A stretch of 35,545 bases of DNA from a virus. Positions 23,489 through 32,030 of this stretch are shown here, in pieces; positions within the stretch are counted from its first letter, which is position 1, and each line of letters begins with the position of its first letter. The position numbers and the translations under genes are program-made. The stretch is taken from positions 1-35,545 of IMG/VR virus record IMGVR_UViG_3300003894_000015; one strand, 5' to 3'. The notes below the pieces were generated by a model. That model was given only the letters and a program-made list of their open reading frames with translations, was not told the DNA's origin and made no database searches.

Positions 23489-23910
23489 TACTGTACGGCG
23501 ATCAGGCTTGGGTAGATAACTACAAAAAAAGCAAGAGTAGAACAAACACTTGGATTGTATTGAAATGCAAGGATAGAGAAAATATATACATGGAAACAAT
23601 GAATGATTGGCTAGACTATGTATCTAGAAATAACAAATCGGCAGTTATAGAATCCGTAGGTCTGCAATATAAATCACATGTTATAACTCAAGATGTTGAC
23701 AAATGTGACGGTGTTTACATTACAAAAGCAGCTATGGGTCAGATAGGGGGAATGACTCTGGATGGATTTACGATAGGGATTGTTAAAGGAAATAATGTTG
23801 TAAAGACTTTATGGAAAGTTCCAGAACTGATTGAAGATAATAATTATACCGACAAGATTGAAAATTGTTTTGAAGAGGCTATCCTTTCTAATGGCGAAGA
23901 AAAAACCTAG
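23485..23910 (+). CDS. Hypothetical protein
   Basis: A 141-residue protein from ATG 23485 (ATGA overlap with the previous stop; AAGGGGAA just upstream). An upstream in-frame TTG at 23458 is less likely. The N-terminal half is aromatic and basic (LYGDQAWVDNYKKSKSRTNT), followed by beta-like segments (VYITKAAMGQIGGMTLDGF). It has no membrane segment and no recognised domain. Its last 20 bases overlap the next gene. It lies in the run of small genes preceding the recombinase, so an accessory replication role is possible but unproven. Confidence 0.65.
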   Translation: MILYGDQAWVDNYKKSKSRTNTWIVLKCKDRENIYMETMNDWLDYVSRNNKSAVIESVGLQYKSHVITQDVDKCDGVYITKAAMGQIGGMTLDGFTIGIVKGNNVVKTLWKVPELIEDNNYTDKIENCFEEAILSNGEEKT

Positions 23911-24391
23911 ACTATTCAACAAAGAATACCAAAAGCAGTGGTCTGAAACTCATAAGTATAAACATATTCATACTGGTGAGTATTGCACGTTTGAAGCATA
24001 CGTAGCAGAATTTCTTGTTCTTAGACGGGCAGACAGGATGAAGCTTCCTAAACCCGGATATAAATTCTGGACAAAGGGAGACCCAAACCATTGGCTATGG
24101 ATGAAGCAGTTTAATGCTGCTAGAGCGTTAAAGAAAAAGTATTCTGAAGAAGCAGTTATCAAAGCAATTAACTCAAAAGAATTTGATAAACTTCTTGTGC
24201 TTGGAATACAAAATGGGCGTGGCTGGAAAATTAATCCACTTGCAGAAAAGGTAGTTGCGATCTATCATAATGTAGCAGAACCTAGGCAAACGCAAATATT
24301 TGAAGAGCCAGAAGAAGAAAAGAAAGAAATTAAGACCCGCAAATCCTACTCCAACAAGACAAGTCTAATCAACAAATTGAGGAAAATATGA
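23891..24391 (+). CDS. Hypothetical basic protein
   Basis: A 166-residue protein from ATG 23891 (MAKKKPRLFNKEYQKQW). An upstream in-frame start at 23831 would lie wholly inside the previous gene, so 23891 is preferred, with AGAGG 12 bases upstream. It is very basic and aromatic. YCTFEAYVAEFLVLRRADRM and GYKFWTKGDPNHWLWMKQFN form the core. The C-terminal tail is charged (EEPEEEKKEIKTRKS). It may bind nucleic acid or a partner of the recombinase, whose gene overlaps by 4 bases. No family is recognised. Confidence 0.65.
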   Translation: MAKKKPRLFNKEYQKQWSETHKYKHIHTGEYCTFEAYVAEFLVLRRADRMKLPKPGYKFWTKGDPNHWLWMKQFNAARALKKKYSEEAVIKAINSKEFDKLLVLGIQNGRGWKINPLAEKVVAIYHNVAEPRQTQIFEEPEEEKKEIKTRKSYSNKTSLINKLRKI

Positions 24392-25500
24392 GCAAAACGA
24401 AGAAGAAAGCGTCATCGTCAAAATTTGAAAGTGATATGGTTAGCAACTCTGTTGTTAGCAAATATGGCGACGTTGTAAGAAGTGGAACAGAGGTGTTAGA
24501 AGCTATAAATAGTCTTCAGGTGATTGGCTTATCGCCAGCACTAGACATAGCCTTGGGTGGCGGTTTAAGGGAGGGTAGTGTTGTGGTTATGACCGGAGAT
24601 CCAAAGTCTGGTAAAACTACAACCGCCCTTCATTTTGCTTCTAAGTGTCAGGCATTGGGTAAAAAAGTTATTTATGTCAACACAGAAGGTAGATTATCAC
24701 GGCAAAACTTTGATGGAATTAAAGGCTTACAGTCAGATAATATCCTAATTGTAGAATCTACAGACGATAAAATACTTTCAGCAGAAGACTTCCTCAACAT
24801 CATTGAATACTATATCAACAATGATCCGGGATGCTTGATTATTGCAGACTCACTTTCCAATATGGTTCCATCGTGTGAACTAGAGGGTGAAGTTAGAACC
24901 GGTGTTCGCAACGCATTGCCCCGGTTGCTATCCATGTTCTTTAAGCGTATCAGCGGAACTCTTATGAAGAACAAGACTATCTTAACATGTATTACTCATA
25001 ACATTGCTAACACTGGCGGTTCACCATATTCACCATCCAAGATGGCAGACTGTGGTAATATGTTACAATATCAAGCAGGAACCAATATGGTAATTACGCA
25101 TAGGGGTAGATGGCAAGTACCCAAAGACACTGGACCACACGTTGGGCAGATTGCTAACTGGTCTGTCAAGACTTCCTGTGCTGGAGGATTGCCTAATAGC
25201 ACAGCGGAAAGCTGGATACGATACGGGGTTGGCATTGATGAAACCCAAGAGGTTGTACAAATAGCCTGCGAGTTCAGACTTATTAAAACTGCTGGAGCTT
25301 GGTATACTATTCAGTGTGCTATTGACAATCTTGATCATCCATCTGTTAAGAAAATTTTGCAAGATAACAACGTGTCTGACAACGCTGATGATATCGAAAG
25401 ATTTTTTAAATTTCAAGGAGCTAATAATACCCTTGAGTTTTTAAATGAAAATCCCAATATGTCATCGTTTATCTATGATAAGATCAAGGAGTTATTTTAG
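24388..25500 (+). CDS. uvsX: RecA/UvsX-like recombinase
   Basis: A 370-residue RecA-family ATPase. Walker A is GDPKSGKT (70-77). After it comes KKVIYVNTEGRLSRQNFDGI, a Walker B-like CLIIADSLSN, and ITHNIANTGGSPYSPSKMAD, the loop region of phage UvsX/RecA-type proteins. It should form filaments on ssDNA and drive strand exchange and recombination-dependent replication. The basic N-terminus (MSKTKKKASSS) may bind DNA or a mediator. An ATGA overlap starts it. It is the first of a recombination/replication run that includes helicase, primase and a possible mediator. RecA and UvsX cannot be told apart with certainty by eye. Confidence 0.85.
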   Translation: MSKTKKKASSSKFESDMVSNSVVSKYGDVVRSGTEVLEAINSLQVIGLSPALDIALGGGLREGSVVVMTGDPKSGKTTTALHFASKCQALGKKVIYVNTEGRLSRQNFDGIKGLQSDNILIVESTDDKILSAEDFLNIIEYYINNDPGCLIIADSLSNMVPSCELEGEVRTGVRNALPRLLSMFFKRISGTLMKNKTILTCITHNIANTGGSPYSPSKMADCGNMLQYQAGTNMVITHRGRWQVPKDTGPHVGQIANWSVKTSCAGGLPNSTAESWIRYGVGIDETQEVVQIACEFRLIKTAGAWYTIQCAIDNLDHPSVKKILQDNNVSDNADDIERFFKFQGANNTLEFLNENPNMSSFIYDKIKELF

Positions 25501-25652
25501 TGGCTCAAATAGAAATAACTAAAACGGAAGCTTGGAGAATACTAGATGCTCTTCAGGTATATAAGAAAGACTACGAATTAACTGATTACGTAAAGAAAAC
25601 TATTCGTAATGCAGAAAAGAAACTTAAGAAGATAGTCAATGACAATAATTAA
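25500..25652 (+). CDS. Small hypothetical protein, GTG start
   Basis: A 50-residue ORF in the gap after the recombinase. GTG at 25500-25502 overlaps the last base of the recombinase stop (TAGTG). AAGGAG lies at 25486-25491 with 8-base spacing, a strong initiation context. The product (AQIEITKTEAWRILDALQVY, then VKKTIRNAEKKLKKIVNDNN) is short, helical and basic at the C-terminus. The coupled start and good ribosome-binding site make it more than a chance ORF. Function unknown; an accessory to the recombinase is possible. Confidence 0.6.
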   Translation: MAQIEITKTEAWRILDALQVYKKDYELTDYVKKTIRNAEKKLKKIVNDNN

Positions 25653-25833
25653 TATATGCGCTGGTATATTGCTAGCCAAAATAATAGAATGGATTTTTCA
25701 TGAAGGTTACAGGTTTAAATGGCAGAGATTACGTCTGGGATTTAAGAAATTATTCCGTGGATGCCAACGACAAGAGAAGGCGATCAAAGTACCACGTGCG
25801 CGCAAGAAAACTCTTGAAGACTATCTTCCATAG
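25639..25833 (+). CDS. Possible small membrane protein overlapping the next gene
   Basis: A 64-residue ORF starting MTIINICAGILLAKIIEWIF, with an N-terminal hydrophobic helix and a very basic tail (KWQRLRLGFKKLFRG). It overlaps the endonuclease-like gene at 25700 in another frame for 134 bases, and the upstream 50-residue gene by 14 bases. The ribosome-binding site is weak (AAGAAG). The composition looks like a genuine membrane-anchored peptide. The long overlap makes it uncertain: either a real dual-coding gene or a chance ORF that aids translation of the next gene. Confidence 0.3.
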   Translation: MTIINICAGILLAKIIEWIFHEGYRFKWQRLRLGFKKLFRGCQRQEKAIKVPRARKKTLEDYLP

Positions 25834-26122
25834 TTATAGGGTACTTGAAGAAGTTAAGCTACCGGGAAGTACACCAAGACACAGAAAGGGAGTGTTATAC
25901 TTAGATTTTTATGTACCACAAATAATGCTGGCTATAGAAGTTCACGGTCAACAACATTATGAATTCACGCCATTTTTCCATAAGACGAAAGCAGATTTTG
26001 TGTTGGCAAAAGCCAAGGATGAGGATAAAATAGAGTGGTGCAAGTTGAACAATATTGATTTGATTGAGTTGAAGTATTCGGACACAGACGAGCAATGGAG
26101 AGAACAAATTGAAAACAGCTAA
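25700..26122 (+). CDS. VSR/DUF559-like endonuclease-like protein
   Basis: A 140-residue protein. It opens MKVTGLNGRDYVWDL and has a basic helix (KRRRSKYHVRARKLLKTIF). The core follows: LPGSTPRHRKGVLYLDF with D69, then LAIEVHGQQHYEF with E80/H82, and near the C-terminus WCKLNNIDLIELKYSDT. The D...E-V-H-G-x-Q-H pattern and final 'N.I.LI.L' strand fit very-short-patch-repair/DUF559-type PD-(D/E)XK nucleases. It probably nicks or cleaves DNA. The start at 25700 is the only in-frame start after TAG at 25685. It ends within the next gene's start region. Confidence 0.65.
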   Translation: MKVTGLNGRDYVWDLRNYSVDANDKRRRSKYHVRARKLLKTIFHSYRVLEEVKLPGSTPRHRKGVLYLDFYVPQIMLAIEVHGQQHYEFTPFFHKTKADFVLAKAKDEDKIEWCKLNNIDLIELKYSDTDEQWREQIENS

Positions 26123-26570
26123 AGAAACCGTTGAAAATTTTCTTGAAAAGCTAGATCAATTTACGAATGAGACAAATACAAAGTTTGCTACTTTTCGTGA
26201 AGAATTCTTACTAGCCGCAGATATGGAGATGGAACAGGTTAAAAAGCTTAATCAGGAAGAGCTTTTTGACTATGCTTATGCTCTGTATGGATATGCCTCA
26301 TACATTCAAGATCACATTAATAGACAAAAGGTAGTGTTCAATTTATGTAACGATCAGTTAAATAAAATGGTAGCTAAATATCACGACAAATTTAGCCCAT
26401 ATACCAAGCATGAAATGCGGATACCTATGATTGTAGTGGAAAATGAATATGCTGCATCTATTGACAATTATAGACAGGTTGCAGAAGCAAGAATACAAGA
26501 ACTAGATGGTAAAGTGTACGAACTAAAACGTAAGGGCGACATATTAATGGAAAAGGGGAAGAGAGTATGA
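26109..26570 (+). CDS. Helical protein, possible UvsY-like recombination mediator
   Basis: A 153-residue, all-helical protein starting at TTG 26109 (GGAG at 26097-26100, spacing 8). It is charged and coiled-coil rich. The middle, LFDYAYALYGYASYIQDHIN then KVVFNLCNDQLNKM, and the later IVVENEYAASIDNYRQVAEA then ELKRKGDILM, follow the helical order of T4 UvsY: 'Y..WL..H', a basic helix, then a C-terminal 'I..RGF.IK'-like helix. Position fits too: it lies between the RecA/UvsX-like recombinase and the replicative helicase. The match is by architecture only, so the assignment is a hypothesis. It overlaps its neighbours by 14 and 4 bases. Confidence 0.45.
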   Translation: MKTAKETVENFLEKLDQFTNETNTKFATFREEFLLAADMEMEQVKKLNQEELFDYAYALYGYASYIQDHINRQKVVFNLCNDQLNKMVAKYHDKFSPYTKHEMRIPMIVVENEYAASIDNYRQVAEARIQELDGKVYELKRKGDILMEKGKRV

Positions 26571-26977
26571 ACTTAAATGCCTTTGTTCAAACATTAAGTA
26601 TTAAAGAGAGAGAAGAACTGTTAAATATACTTATTGAAGATTCCAACAGGTGGACCACACAGCCGCCAGATATAGAATGCACTACTATACAGCCCACAAC
26701 AACTCTCTCGCCACGACAGGATGACTTTACAATGAACAAAGAGGTTGCCAAAAGTAAGGGCAGAAAAGCCCCAGTGCAAGCTAAATCGAATCAGTGGCAG
26801 GATACTGGAGAAGATAGAAACATAGAAACTCCACAAGTAACAAGAACGCCACGTTCGCGTCCAGCCCCGCAGAAAAAAGATATTGTCTGTCATATCTGTC
26901 GTAAAAACTTTTCAGTTAATTCAAACTTAGTATATGGTGAGTTTTACAGGTGCGACCGTTGTAGTAGTAGTAGGTAA
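26567..26977 (+). CDS. Zinc-ribbon protein with disordered linker
   Basis: A 136-residue protein. The N-terminal helix (LNAFVQTLSIKEREELLNIL) resembles a short protein-interaction segment. A long polar, Pro/Thr/Gln-rich linker (about 30-100) follows. The C-terminus is a zinc-ribbon-like domain: C108-x2-C111 in IVCHICRKNF and C129-x2-C132 in YRCDRC. This suggests a DNA- or protein-binding adaptor acting with the replisome, since it directly precedes the helicase gene by 2 bases. An ATGA overlap starts it. It is not recognised as a named family. Confidence 0.65.
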   Translation: MNLNAFVQTLSIKEREELLNILIEDSNRWTTQPPDIECTTIQPTTTLSPRQDDFTMNKEVAKSKGRKAPVQAKSNQWQDTGEDRNIETPQVTRTPRSRPAPQKKDIVCHICRKNFSVNSNLVYGEFYRCDRCSSSR

Positions 26978-26979
26978 AC

Positions 26980-28452
26980 ATGGAAGAAAATCTCTTAGAT
27001 ATTGGTGCAGAAAGAGCAGTCCTAGCTGGGTTATTGCAGCACGGCATAGACGGTTACATATCTGTAGCAGATGTAATTACGCAAGATAGCTTTGTAAACC
27101 AAAATAACAAAGTTATCTATAAGTGTATTGAATATATCATACAGAATGAGCAGACTCCAGATATAGCCACGTTGTTGGCTGCTGCTGAGAAACTAAACTT
27201 AGTTGAACATATAAGTACACAGCAAGAATCCCAGTATATCAGGTCTCTATACGAATTTCCAATTAACCAAAACAATATCTTCAGCTTTGCTATACAGATT
27301 AAGAAGTTTGAGTTTGCCCGCAAGATAAGATCGCTTACTATGAAAATTCACCATGACGTTGGTGAAATACATGGCACAGAAAGTATCAATGATATAATTG
27401 GTATGCTAGAAAATCCAGTAACAGATTTTCTTAGGGAGGATGATGGCGGCGAAAACCCAGAAAAGATTGGTGAAGGTATAGAAGATTATGTCGAATTCCT
27501 ATCAGAAAACAAATGTGATATTATTGGCATACCCACTGGATTCTCCAGATACGACGAAGCCATTGGTGGTGGTTTGCGAAGAAAATGCGTGGACCTTGTT
27601 TCAGCAAGACCCAAAGTTGGTAAATCGGTATTTGCAGATAACGTTGCCCTTAACGTGTCCTGCTTGGGAATTCCCGTCCTAGTGCTAGATACGGAAATGT
27701 CTAAGGAAGATCATCTAAACAGGCTCATAGCCAACATGAGTGGTGTACCAATAAATGAAGTTGCAACCGGCAAATTTGTCGATGATCCAAACAAGAACGA
27801 TAAAGTTAAAGAAGCTGTAGCCAAATTAGAATCTATACCTTATAGCTATATCAGTGTCGCTGGTAAACCATTTGAACAAATATTGAATCTAATTAGACGC
27901 TGGGTGGTTCAGGATGTTAAGACAGACGAAACTGGTAAAACAAATGAATGCGTCATCATTTATGACTACCTAAAACTCATGTCTTCTTCATCTATCACAA
28001 ACAACATTCAGGAATATCAAGCATTAGGATTCCAGATTACATCATTACATAATTTATGTGTTAAACTAGACATACCTTGTCTATCCTTCGTGCAATTAAA
28101 TCGTGATGGAATAACCAAAGAGAGTACAGATGCCGTTAGTGGATCAGATAGGCTTATTTGGCTTTGTACTTCTTTCAGTATTTTCAAAGCTAAATCCCCA
28201 GAAGAACTAGCAGAGGACGGACCAAATGCTGGAAACAGAAAGCTAGTACCTATCGTTGCTAGACACGGTGCTGGACTAGATGATGGAGATTACATTAATA
28301 TGCAAATGCAGGGCGCACACGCAAAACTAATTGAACTCAAAACAAGAAACGAATTTAAGAATCAACCAGCTGGAGATACCGGACTAGTAAAACCCGAAGC
28401 ATTGAAAGGCTTGCAAGATGGACTTGAAAAAGATCAAGAAGATACTGAATAG
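26980..28452 (+). CDS. dnaB: DnaB-type replicative DNA helicase
   Basis: A 490-residue superfamily 4 helicase. The N-terminal domain (ERAVLAGLLQHGIDGY) is the DnaB helical primase-contact region. The RecA-like motor begins near IGIPTGFSRYDEAIGGGLRR. Walker A is ARPKVGKS (209-216), followed by LVLDTEMSKEDHL (motif 1a), the Walker B-like VIIYDYLKLM (about 325-334) and SFVQLNRDG (sensor). The C-terminus is charged and may be flexible. It unwinds DNA ahead of the polymerase. The primase gene overlaps its 3' end by 35 bases, the usual helicase-primase pairing. Confidence 0.9.
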   Translation: MEENLLDIGAERAVLAGLLQHGIDGYISVADVITQDSFVNQNNKVIYKCIEYIIQNEQTPDIATLLAAAEKLNLVEHISTQQESQYIRSLYEFPINQNNIFSFAIQIKKFEFARKIRSLTMKIHHDVGEIHGTESINDIIGMLENPVTDFLREDDGGENPEKIGEGIEDYVEFLSENKCDIIGIPTGFSRYDEAIGGGLRRKCVDLVSARPKVGKSVFADNVALNVSCLGIPVLVLDTEMSKEDHLNRLIANMSGVPINEVATGKFVDDPNKNDKVKEAVAKLESIPYSYISVAGKPFEQILNLIRRWVVQDVKTDETGKTNECVIIYDYLKLMSSSSITNNIQEYQALGFQITSLHNLCVKLDIPCLSFVQLNRDGITKESTDAVSGSDRLIWLCTSFSIFKAKSPEELAEDGPNAGNRKLVPIVARHGAGLDDGDYINMQMQGAHAKLIELKTRNEFKNQPAGDTGLVKPEALKGLQDGLEKDQEDTE

Positions 28453-29440
28453 CAAAGCCGAAGAAGTATTTGATAAACTTGGCATGACATGCGAATCGTT
28501 TGGAGATAATGTATATTCTACATGTCCAGTACATGACGGGAGTGATAACCCAAGAGCATTTTCATTTTCTATAGACAAGGGTATATGGAAATGTTGGACG
28601 AGAGATTGTCAAACCGAGTATCGTAACGATATATTTGGATTAATTAGAGGCGCTCTATCTTCCAAGAATGGAGAAGAGCTTGAATTCAAGGACGCTCTAA
28701 AGTGGGCATGTACAGAGTTTAACCTTAAGAATAATAGATCTGTAACACATGAAGTAGTCGCTGAAACAGAAGATGAGTTTAGCGTACTGATTAAATCTTT
28801 TAAGTCTACACCTAGTATCAAACATCAAGATCAACCAATAGAAATAAAATACAATGTAGAATATCCATCAGAATATTTTACTGATAGAGGATTCAAAAAG
28901 TCTACAATGAAACATTTTGGTGTGGGGGATTGCTATGAAAATGGTATAATGAAAGAAAGGGCTATCATACCGATACATAATGACGATGGTTCTGAAATAG
29001 TTGGATTGATAGGTAGATCAATCAAAGGATATCGAACTCCAAAGTTCCTGCTATACCCAAAGGGTTTCAATAAGAGGCATTATTTTTACAACTATCATAG
29101 AGCAGTAAAACACTCTTATGATACTGGATGTCTATTTGTGCTAGAAGGACAGGGCGATGTTTGGAAATTGCATGAATCTGGCGTGAAGAATGCCGTAAGT
29201 ATATTTGGAAAAACTATATCCAAAGAGCAAGCAGAAAAAATCAGAAGGATGCCCGTTACTCACTTGATAGTACTAATGGATAACGATCAGGCTGGAAGAG
29301 AAGCCAGAGTACAAATACAAAGACAGTTTGGTAGAATGTACAAGATTACATTTCCTAGATTATCAAGTAAAGATATTGGTGACATGTCTGTGTACAAAAT
29401 CAAAAAAGAAATACTACAAGACCTTAAAGGAACATACTGA
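28418..29440 (+). CDS. dnaG: DnaG-like primase (zinc-finger and TOPRIM)
   Basis: A 340-residue primase. An N-terminal CHC2 zinc finger is visible as C36-P-V-H39 and C59/C64 in WKCWTRDC. A TOPRIM fold follows: LFVLEGQGDVWKLHESGVKN supplies the catalytic Glu, and LIVLMDNDQAGREARVQIQR the DxD-like acidic pair. It is shorter than bacterial DnaG (about 580) because no C-terminal helicase-binding domain is seen. It makes RNA primers for the DnaE-type polymerase. It overlaps the helicase gene by 35 bases; the ATG 28418 follows an AAAGG site. Joint action with the helicase is inferred from the pairing. Confidence 0.88.
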   Translation: MDLKKIKKILNSKAEEVFDKLGMTCESFGDNVYSTCPVHDGSDNPRAFSFSIDKGIWKCWTRDCQTEYRNDIFGLIRGALSSKNGEELEFKDALKWACTEFNLKNNRSVTHEVVAETEDEFSVLIKSFKSTPSIKHQDQPIEIKYNVEYPSEYFTDRGFKKSTMKHFGVGDCYENGIMKERAIIPIHNDDGSEIVGLIGRSIKGYRTPKFLLYPKGFNKRHYFYNYHRAVKHSYDTGCLFVLEGQGDVWKLHESGVKNAVSIFGKTISKEQAEKIRRMPVTHLIVLMDNDQAGREARVQIQRQFGRMYKITFPRLSSKDIGDMSVYKIKKEILQDLKGTY

Positions 29441-30141
29441 TGAAAATACTAGGTATATCAGGAAGAAAGCAAGCTGGTAAAAATACAGTCGCTAATTACA
29501 TCAACGGATATGTCCTAAAGCAAAACGGCATGGTGCAAGACTTTGATATTAATGAGAATGGTCAACTAGAGATTTTGACAACAAACTTGCATGGAGAATC
29601 TGGTTGGGGAATATTTGACGCAACCAGAAAAGACTACGAGTTCGTGGACTATGCACAAAGAGAGTTGTGGCCACACGTTAAGATATATCATTTCGCAGAC
29701 TACCTCAAGCAAATGTGCGTAGAATTATTTGACCTCACCGCCAAGCAAGTATATGGTAGCGACGAAGACAAGAACACAGACACTCCATATGGCATGACAG
29801 CTAGAGAGTTCTTGCAATATTTTGGTACTGATGTTATGAGAAAAATAAAAGATACTGTTTGGGTAGACTACACGATTAAACTAATCCAGCAAGAACAATC
29901 ACTCCTATCAATCATACCAGATGTAAGATTTCCCAACGAAGTAGAAGCAATACATAAGGCCGGTGGAGAAGTAATAAGGCTAGATAGAAACGTCTTTAAT
30001 AGCGAACACAAGTGTGAACAAGCTTTAGATCCAGATCGTTTTGATTGGAACAAATTTGATCACATTATTTTCAACGATGAAATGACAGTAGATAATTTAA
30101 AGTGTCAACTTAATAAGTTAAAACATGTTTGGAGTACCTAA
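29440..30141 (+). CDS. Deoxynucleoside monophosphate kinase
   Basis: A 233-residue P-loop kinase. The start MKILGISGRKQAGKNTVANY contains the Walker A (8-16). Later segments are KIYHFADYLKQMCVELFDLT, REFLQYFGTDVMRKI (LID/substrate area) and IIPDVRFPNEVEAIHKAGGE, the hallmark 'DVRFPNE' of T4 gp1-type dNMP kinases. It phosphorylates dNMPs to dNDPs, completing the dNTP supply with the ribonucleotide reductase and dUTPase. It starts by a TGATG overlap with the primase and ends by TAATG with the nuclease gene. Confidence 0.88.
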   Translation: MKILGISGRKQAGKNTVANYINGYVLKQNGMVQDFDINENGQLEILTTNLHGESGWGIFDATRKDYEFVDYAQRELWPHVKIYHFADYLKQMCVELFDLTAKQVYGSDEDKNTDTPYGMTAREFLQYFGTDVMRKIKDTVWVDYTIKLIQQEQSLLSIIPDVRFPNEVEAIHKAGGEVIRLDRNVFNSEHKCEQALDPDRFDWNKFDHIIFNDEMTVDNLKCQLNKLKHVWST

Positions 30142-31166
30142 TGCTAATTACATATATAAGATCGTCTAGCTATAATAATTACGCATATTGCCAGATGCAA
30201 TATTTTATTACATATGTCCTTGGACACCAATCTATTAGTGGCAAAAAAGCTGAACTTGGGACCATTGTGCATAAGGTTATGGAATGTCTAGCTGGATTTA
30301 AAAAAGCAGAGCAAGACTCCAGCAACAGAACTAAAATCCTTAGAATTACAGATGATGCACTAAAAAAAATAGAGTGCAACAAAGCAGACTTCAGAAAAGA
30401 TAGTACAGTTGAATGGCTATTGGACTTAAGTTACGAATATTATACATCAAACTCGCCACACAAGTGGTACGATTCAGACAAAGAAACATGCAGAGATTTA
30501 ATATGGAAGACATTAGAATTTAACGACGGCCAATTTGATCCAAGAAGTAGAGACGTTGTAGCACCAGAACCTCATTTTGATATACCCATTGAAGAAGATT
30601 GGGCTAAGTTTACTTATAAAATGCCAGACGGAAAAGAGGTAAATGGACAGCTAGCAATCAAAGGAACGATTGACCTCGTAACAAAGGTTGATGACGATAC
30701 AATAGAAGTAATAGATTGGAAGACAGGCAGGCGTTTAGATTGGGCCACGGGAGAGGAAAAGACATATGAAAAACTATGCTCAGATCCACAACTGCTACTG
30801 TACAACTATGCTATCTCCAAGCTATTTCCAGAGTACAAACAGGCAATTATGTCTATCTTTTTTATCAAAGATGGCGGTCCATTTAGCATGTGTTTTGACA
30901 AAACTGATCAAGCTAGATTTCTAGAGATGCTAAAAGCAAGATTTCAAGAAATCCAGAAAAATGACACTCCGAGACCAATTTCTAGCGACAGAAGTAGCTG
31001 GAAATGCACAAAATTGTGCCATTTTTGCAAAAACAACTGGCCTGAAACTGATGAAAATATGTGTATGTATATAGAGAAGCACCTTAAAAAACATGGAATG
31101 GAAAAAACTATTGCCAATTGCAGTAGGAAAGGTTTTGACATAGGTTTTTACGAAGCTCCGGGGTAA
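30141..31166 (+). CDS. RecB/Cas4-type PD-(D/E)XK exonuclease with putative iron-sulphur cluster
   Basis: A 341-residue protein from ATG 30141 (GGAG at 30131-30134). The nuclease motifs are H44 in GTIVHKVME, D178 in KGTIDLV, and D192/K194 in EVIDWKTGRR. Cys positions match the Fe-S-bearing AddB/Cas4 group: C17 (YAYCQMQYF) near the start and C289, C293, C296 and perhaps C308 near the end (KCTKLCHFC...MC). The family degrades or trims DNA ends with 5'-3' activity. In a phage it may process ends for recombination or attack host DNA. It follows dNMP kinase by overlap. Confidence 0.85.
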   Translation: MLITYIRSSSYNNYAYCQMQYFITYVLGHQSISGKKAELGTIVHKVMECLAGFKKAEQDSSNRTKILRITDDALKKIECNKADFRKDSTVEWLLDLSYEYYTSNSPHKWYDSDKETCRDLIWKTLEFNDGQFDPRSRDVVAPEPHFDIPIEEDWAKFTYKMPDGKEVNGQLAIKGTIDLVTKVDDDTIEVIDWKTGRRLDWATGEEKTYEKLCSDPQLLLYNYAISKLFPEYKQAIMSIFFIKDGGPFSMCFDKTDQARFLEMLKARFQEIQKNDTPRPISSDRSSWKCTKLCHFCKNNWPETDENMCMYIEKHLKKHGMEKTIANCSRKGFDIGFYEAPG

Positions 31167-31169
31167 AAT

Positions 31170-32021
31170 ATGAGTAATTTACTAACGATAGGTATGGCTA
31201 CATATGATGATTTTGATGGAGTTTATTTCTCCATACAAGCATTAAAAATGTATCATAGGGTCACACAACAAGAAGCTCTTTGTGAAATTTTAGTTGTTGA
31301 CAATAATCCAGACAGCGCCAGTGGAAAAGCGGTGGCAGACTTTGCAAAGAAAGCAAATGTAAAATATATACCCTTTACTACTAGAACTGGAACGGCAGTT
31401 AGAAATGAAATCTTTAGGAATGCCAAAGGTGAATATACAATTTCTATGGACTGTCACGTTCTATTTGAGCCAAGAGCCATAGAAGCTTTCTTGGGCTATA
31501 TGCGTAAAGGGGAAAATCACAGGAATATAGTGCAAGGCCCGTTAATATATGATAATTTGGTTAACTTTTCTACTCACTTCAAGCCGGGATGGGGCAGTGG
31601 AATGTATGGAAAGTGGGAAACGAACCATGAAGCCCTACTCAAAGGAGAGCCATTTGATATACCAATGCAAGGACTTGGTGTATTCGGATGCAAAACATCA
31701 AACTGGCTAGGATTCAACAAGCATTTCAAAGGCTTTGGTGGAGAAGAAGGCTATATACACGAAAAATTCAGACAAGCTGGAGGTAGATCAGTATGCCTTC
31801 CTAATTTTAAATGGTTGCATAGATTTGGCAGACCGCTTGGAGTTAAATATCCACTAAGCATGAACGATAGAATATGGAACTACTATGTTGGCTGGCTAGA
31901 ACTGACTCAAGACCCAGAACATAAAATGATTAAAGACATTACATCTCACTTTTTATCACTTAATGTTCCACTGACAACTCTAAATAAACTATTTAACGAA
32001 GCATCACAACTCATACTATAA
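31170..32021 (+). CDS. Family 2-type glycosyltransferase
   Basis: A 283-residue GT-A protein. The N-terminus LLTIGMATYDDFDGVYFSIQ then EILVVDNNPDSASG is the GT2 nucleotide-binding start. The metal site reads SMDCHV with D94 and H96 (D-x-H rather than D-x-D). The acceptor-side motif GFNKHFKGFGGEEGYIHEKF resembles GT27-like 'GF...F.G.G.E..E'. No transmembrane segment is seen. It may decorate DNA, fibre protein or surface glycans. It follows the nuclease gene by 3 bases and precedes a mosaic protein. This is the third glycosyltransferase in the window. Confidence 0.85.
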   Translation: MSNLLTIGMATYDDFDGVYFSIQALKMYHRVTQQEALCEILVVDNNPDSASGKAVADFAKKANVKYIPFTTRTGTAVRNEIFRNAKGEYTISMDCHVLFEPRAIEAFLGYMRKGENHRNIVQGPLIYDNLVNFSTHFKPGWGSGMYGKWETNHEALLKGEPFDIPMQGLGVFGCKTSNWLGFNKHFKGFGGEEGYIHEKFRQAGGRSVCLPNFKWLHRFGRPLGVKYPLSMNDRIWNYYVGWLELTQDPEHKMIKDITSHFLSLNVPLTTLNKLFNEASQLIL

Positions 32022-32030
32022 GGAGATAAC

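Noticed and set aside
30141-31166. CRISPR-associated Cas4
   Set aside because: Only the nuclease is Cas4-like. No cas1, cas2 or repeat-spacer array is present, and the gene sits in a replication operon.
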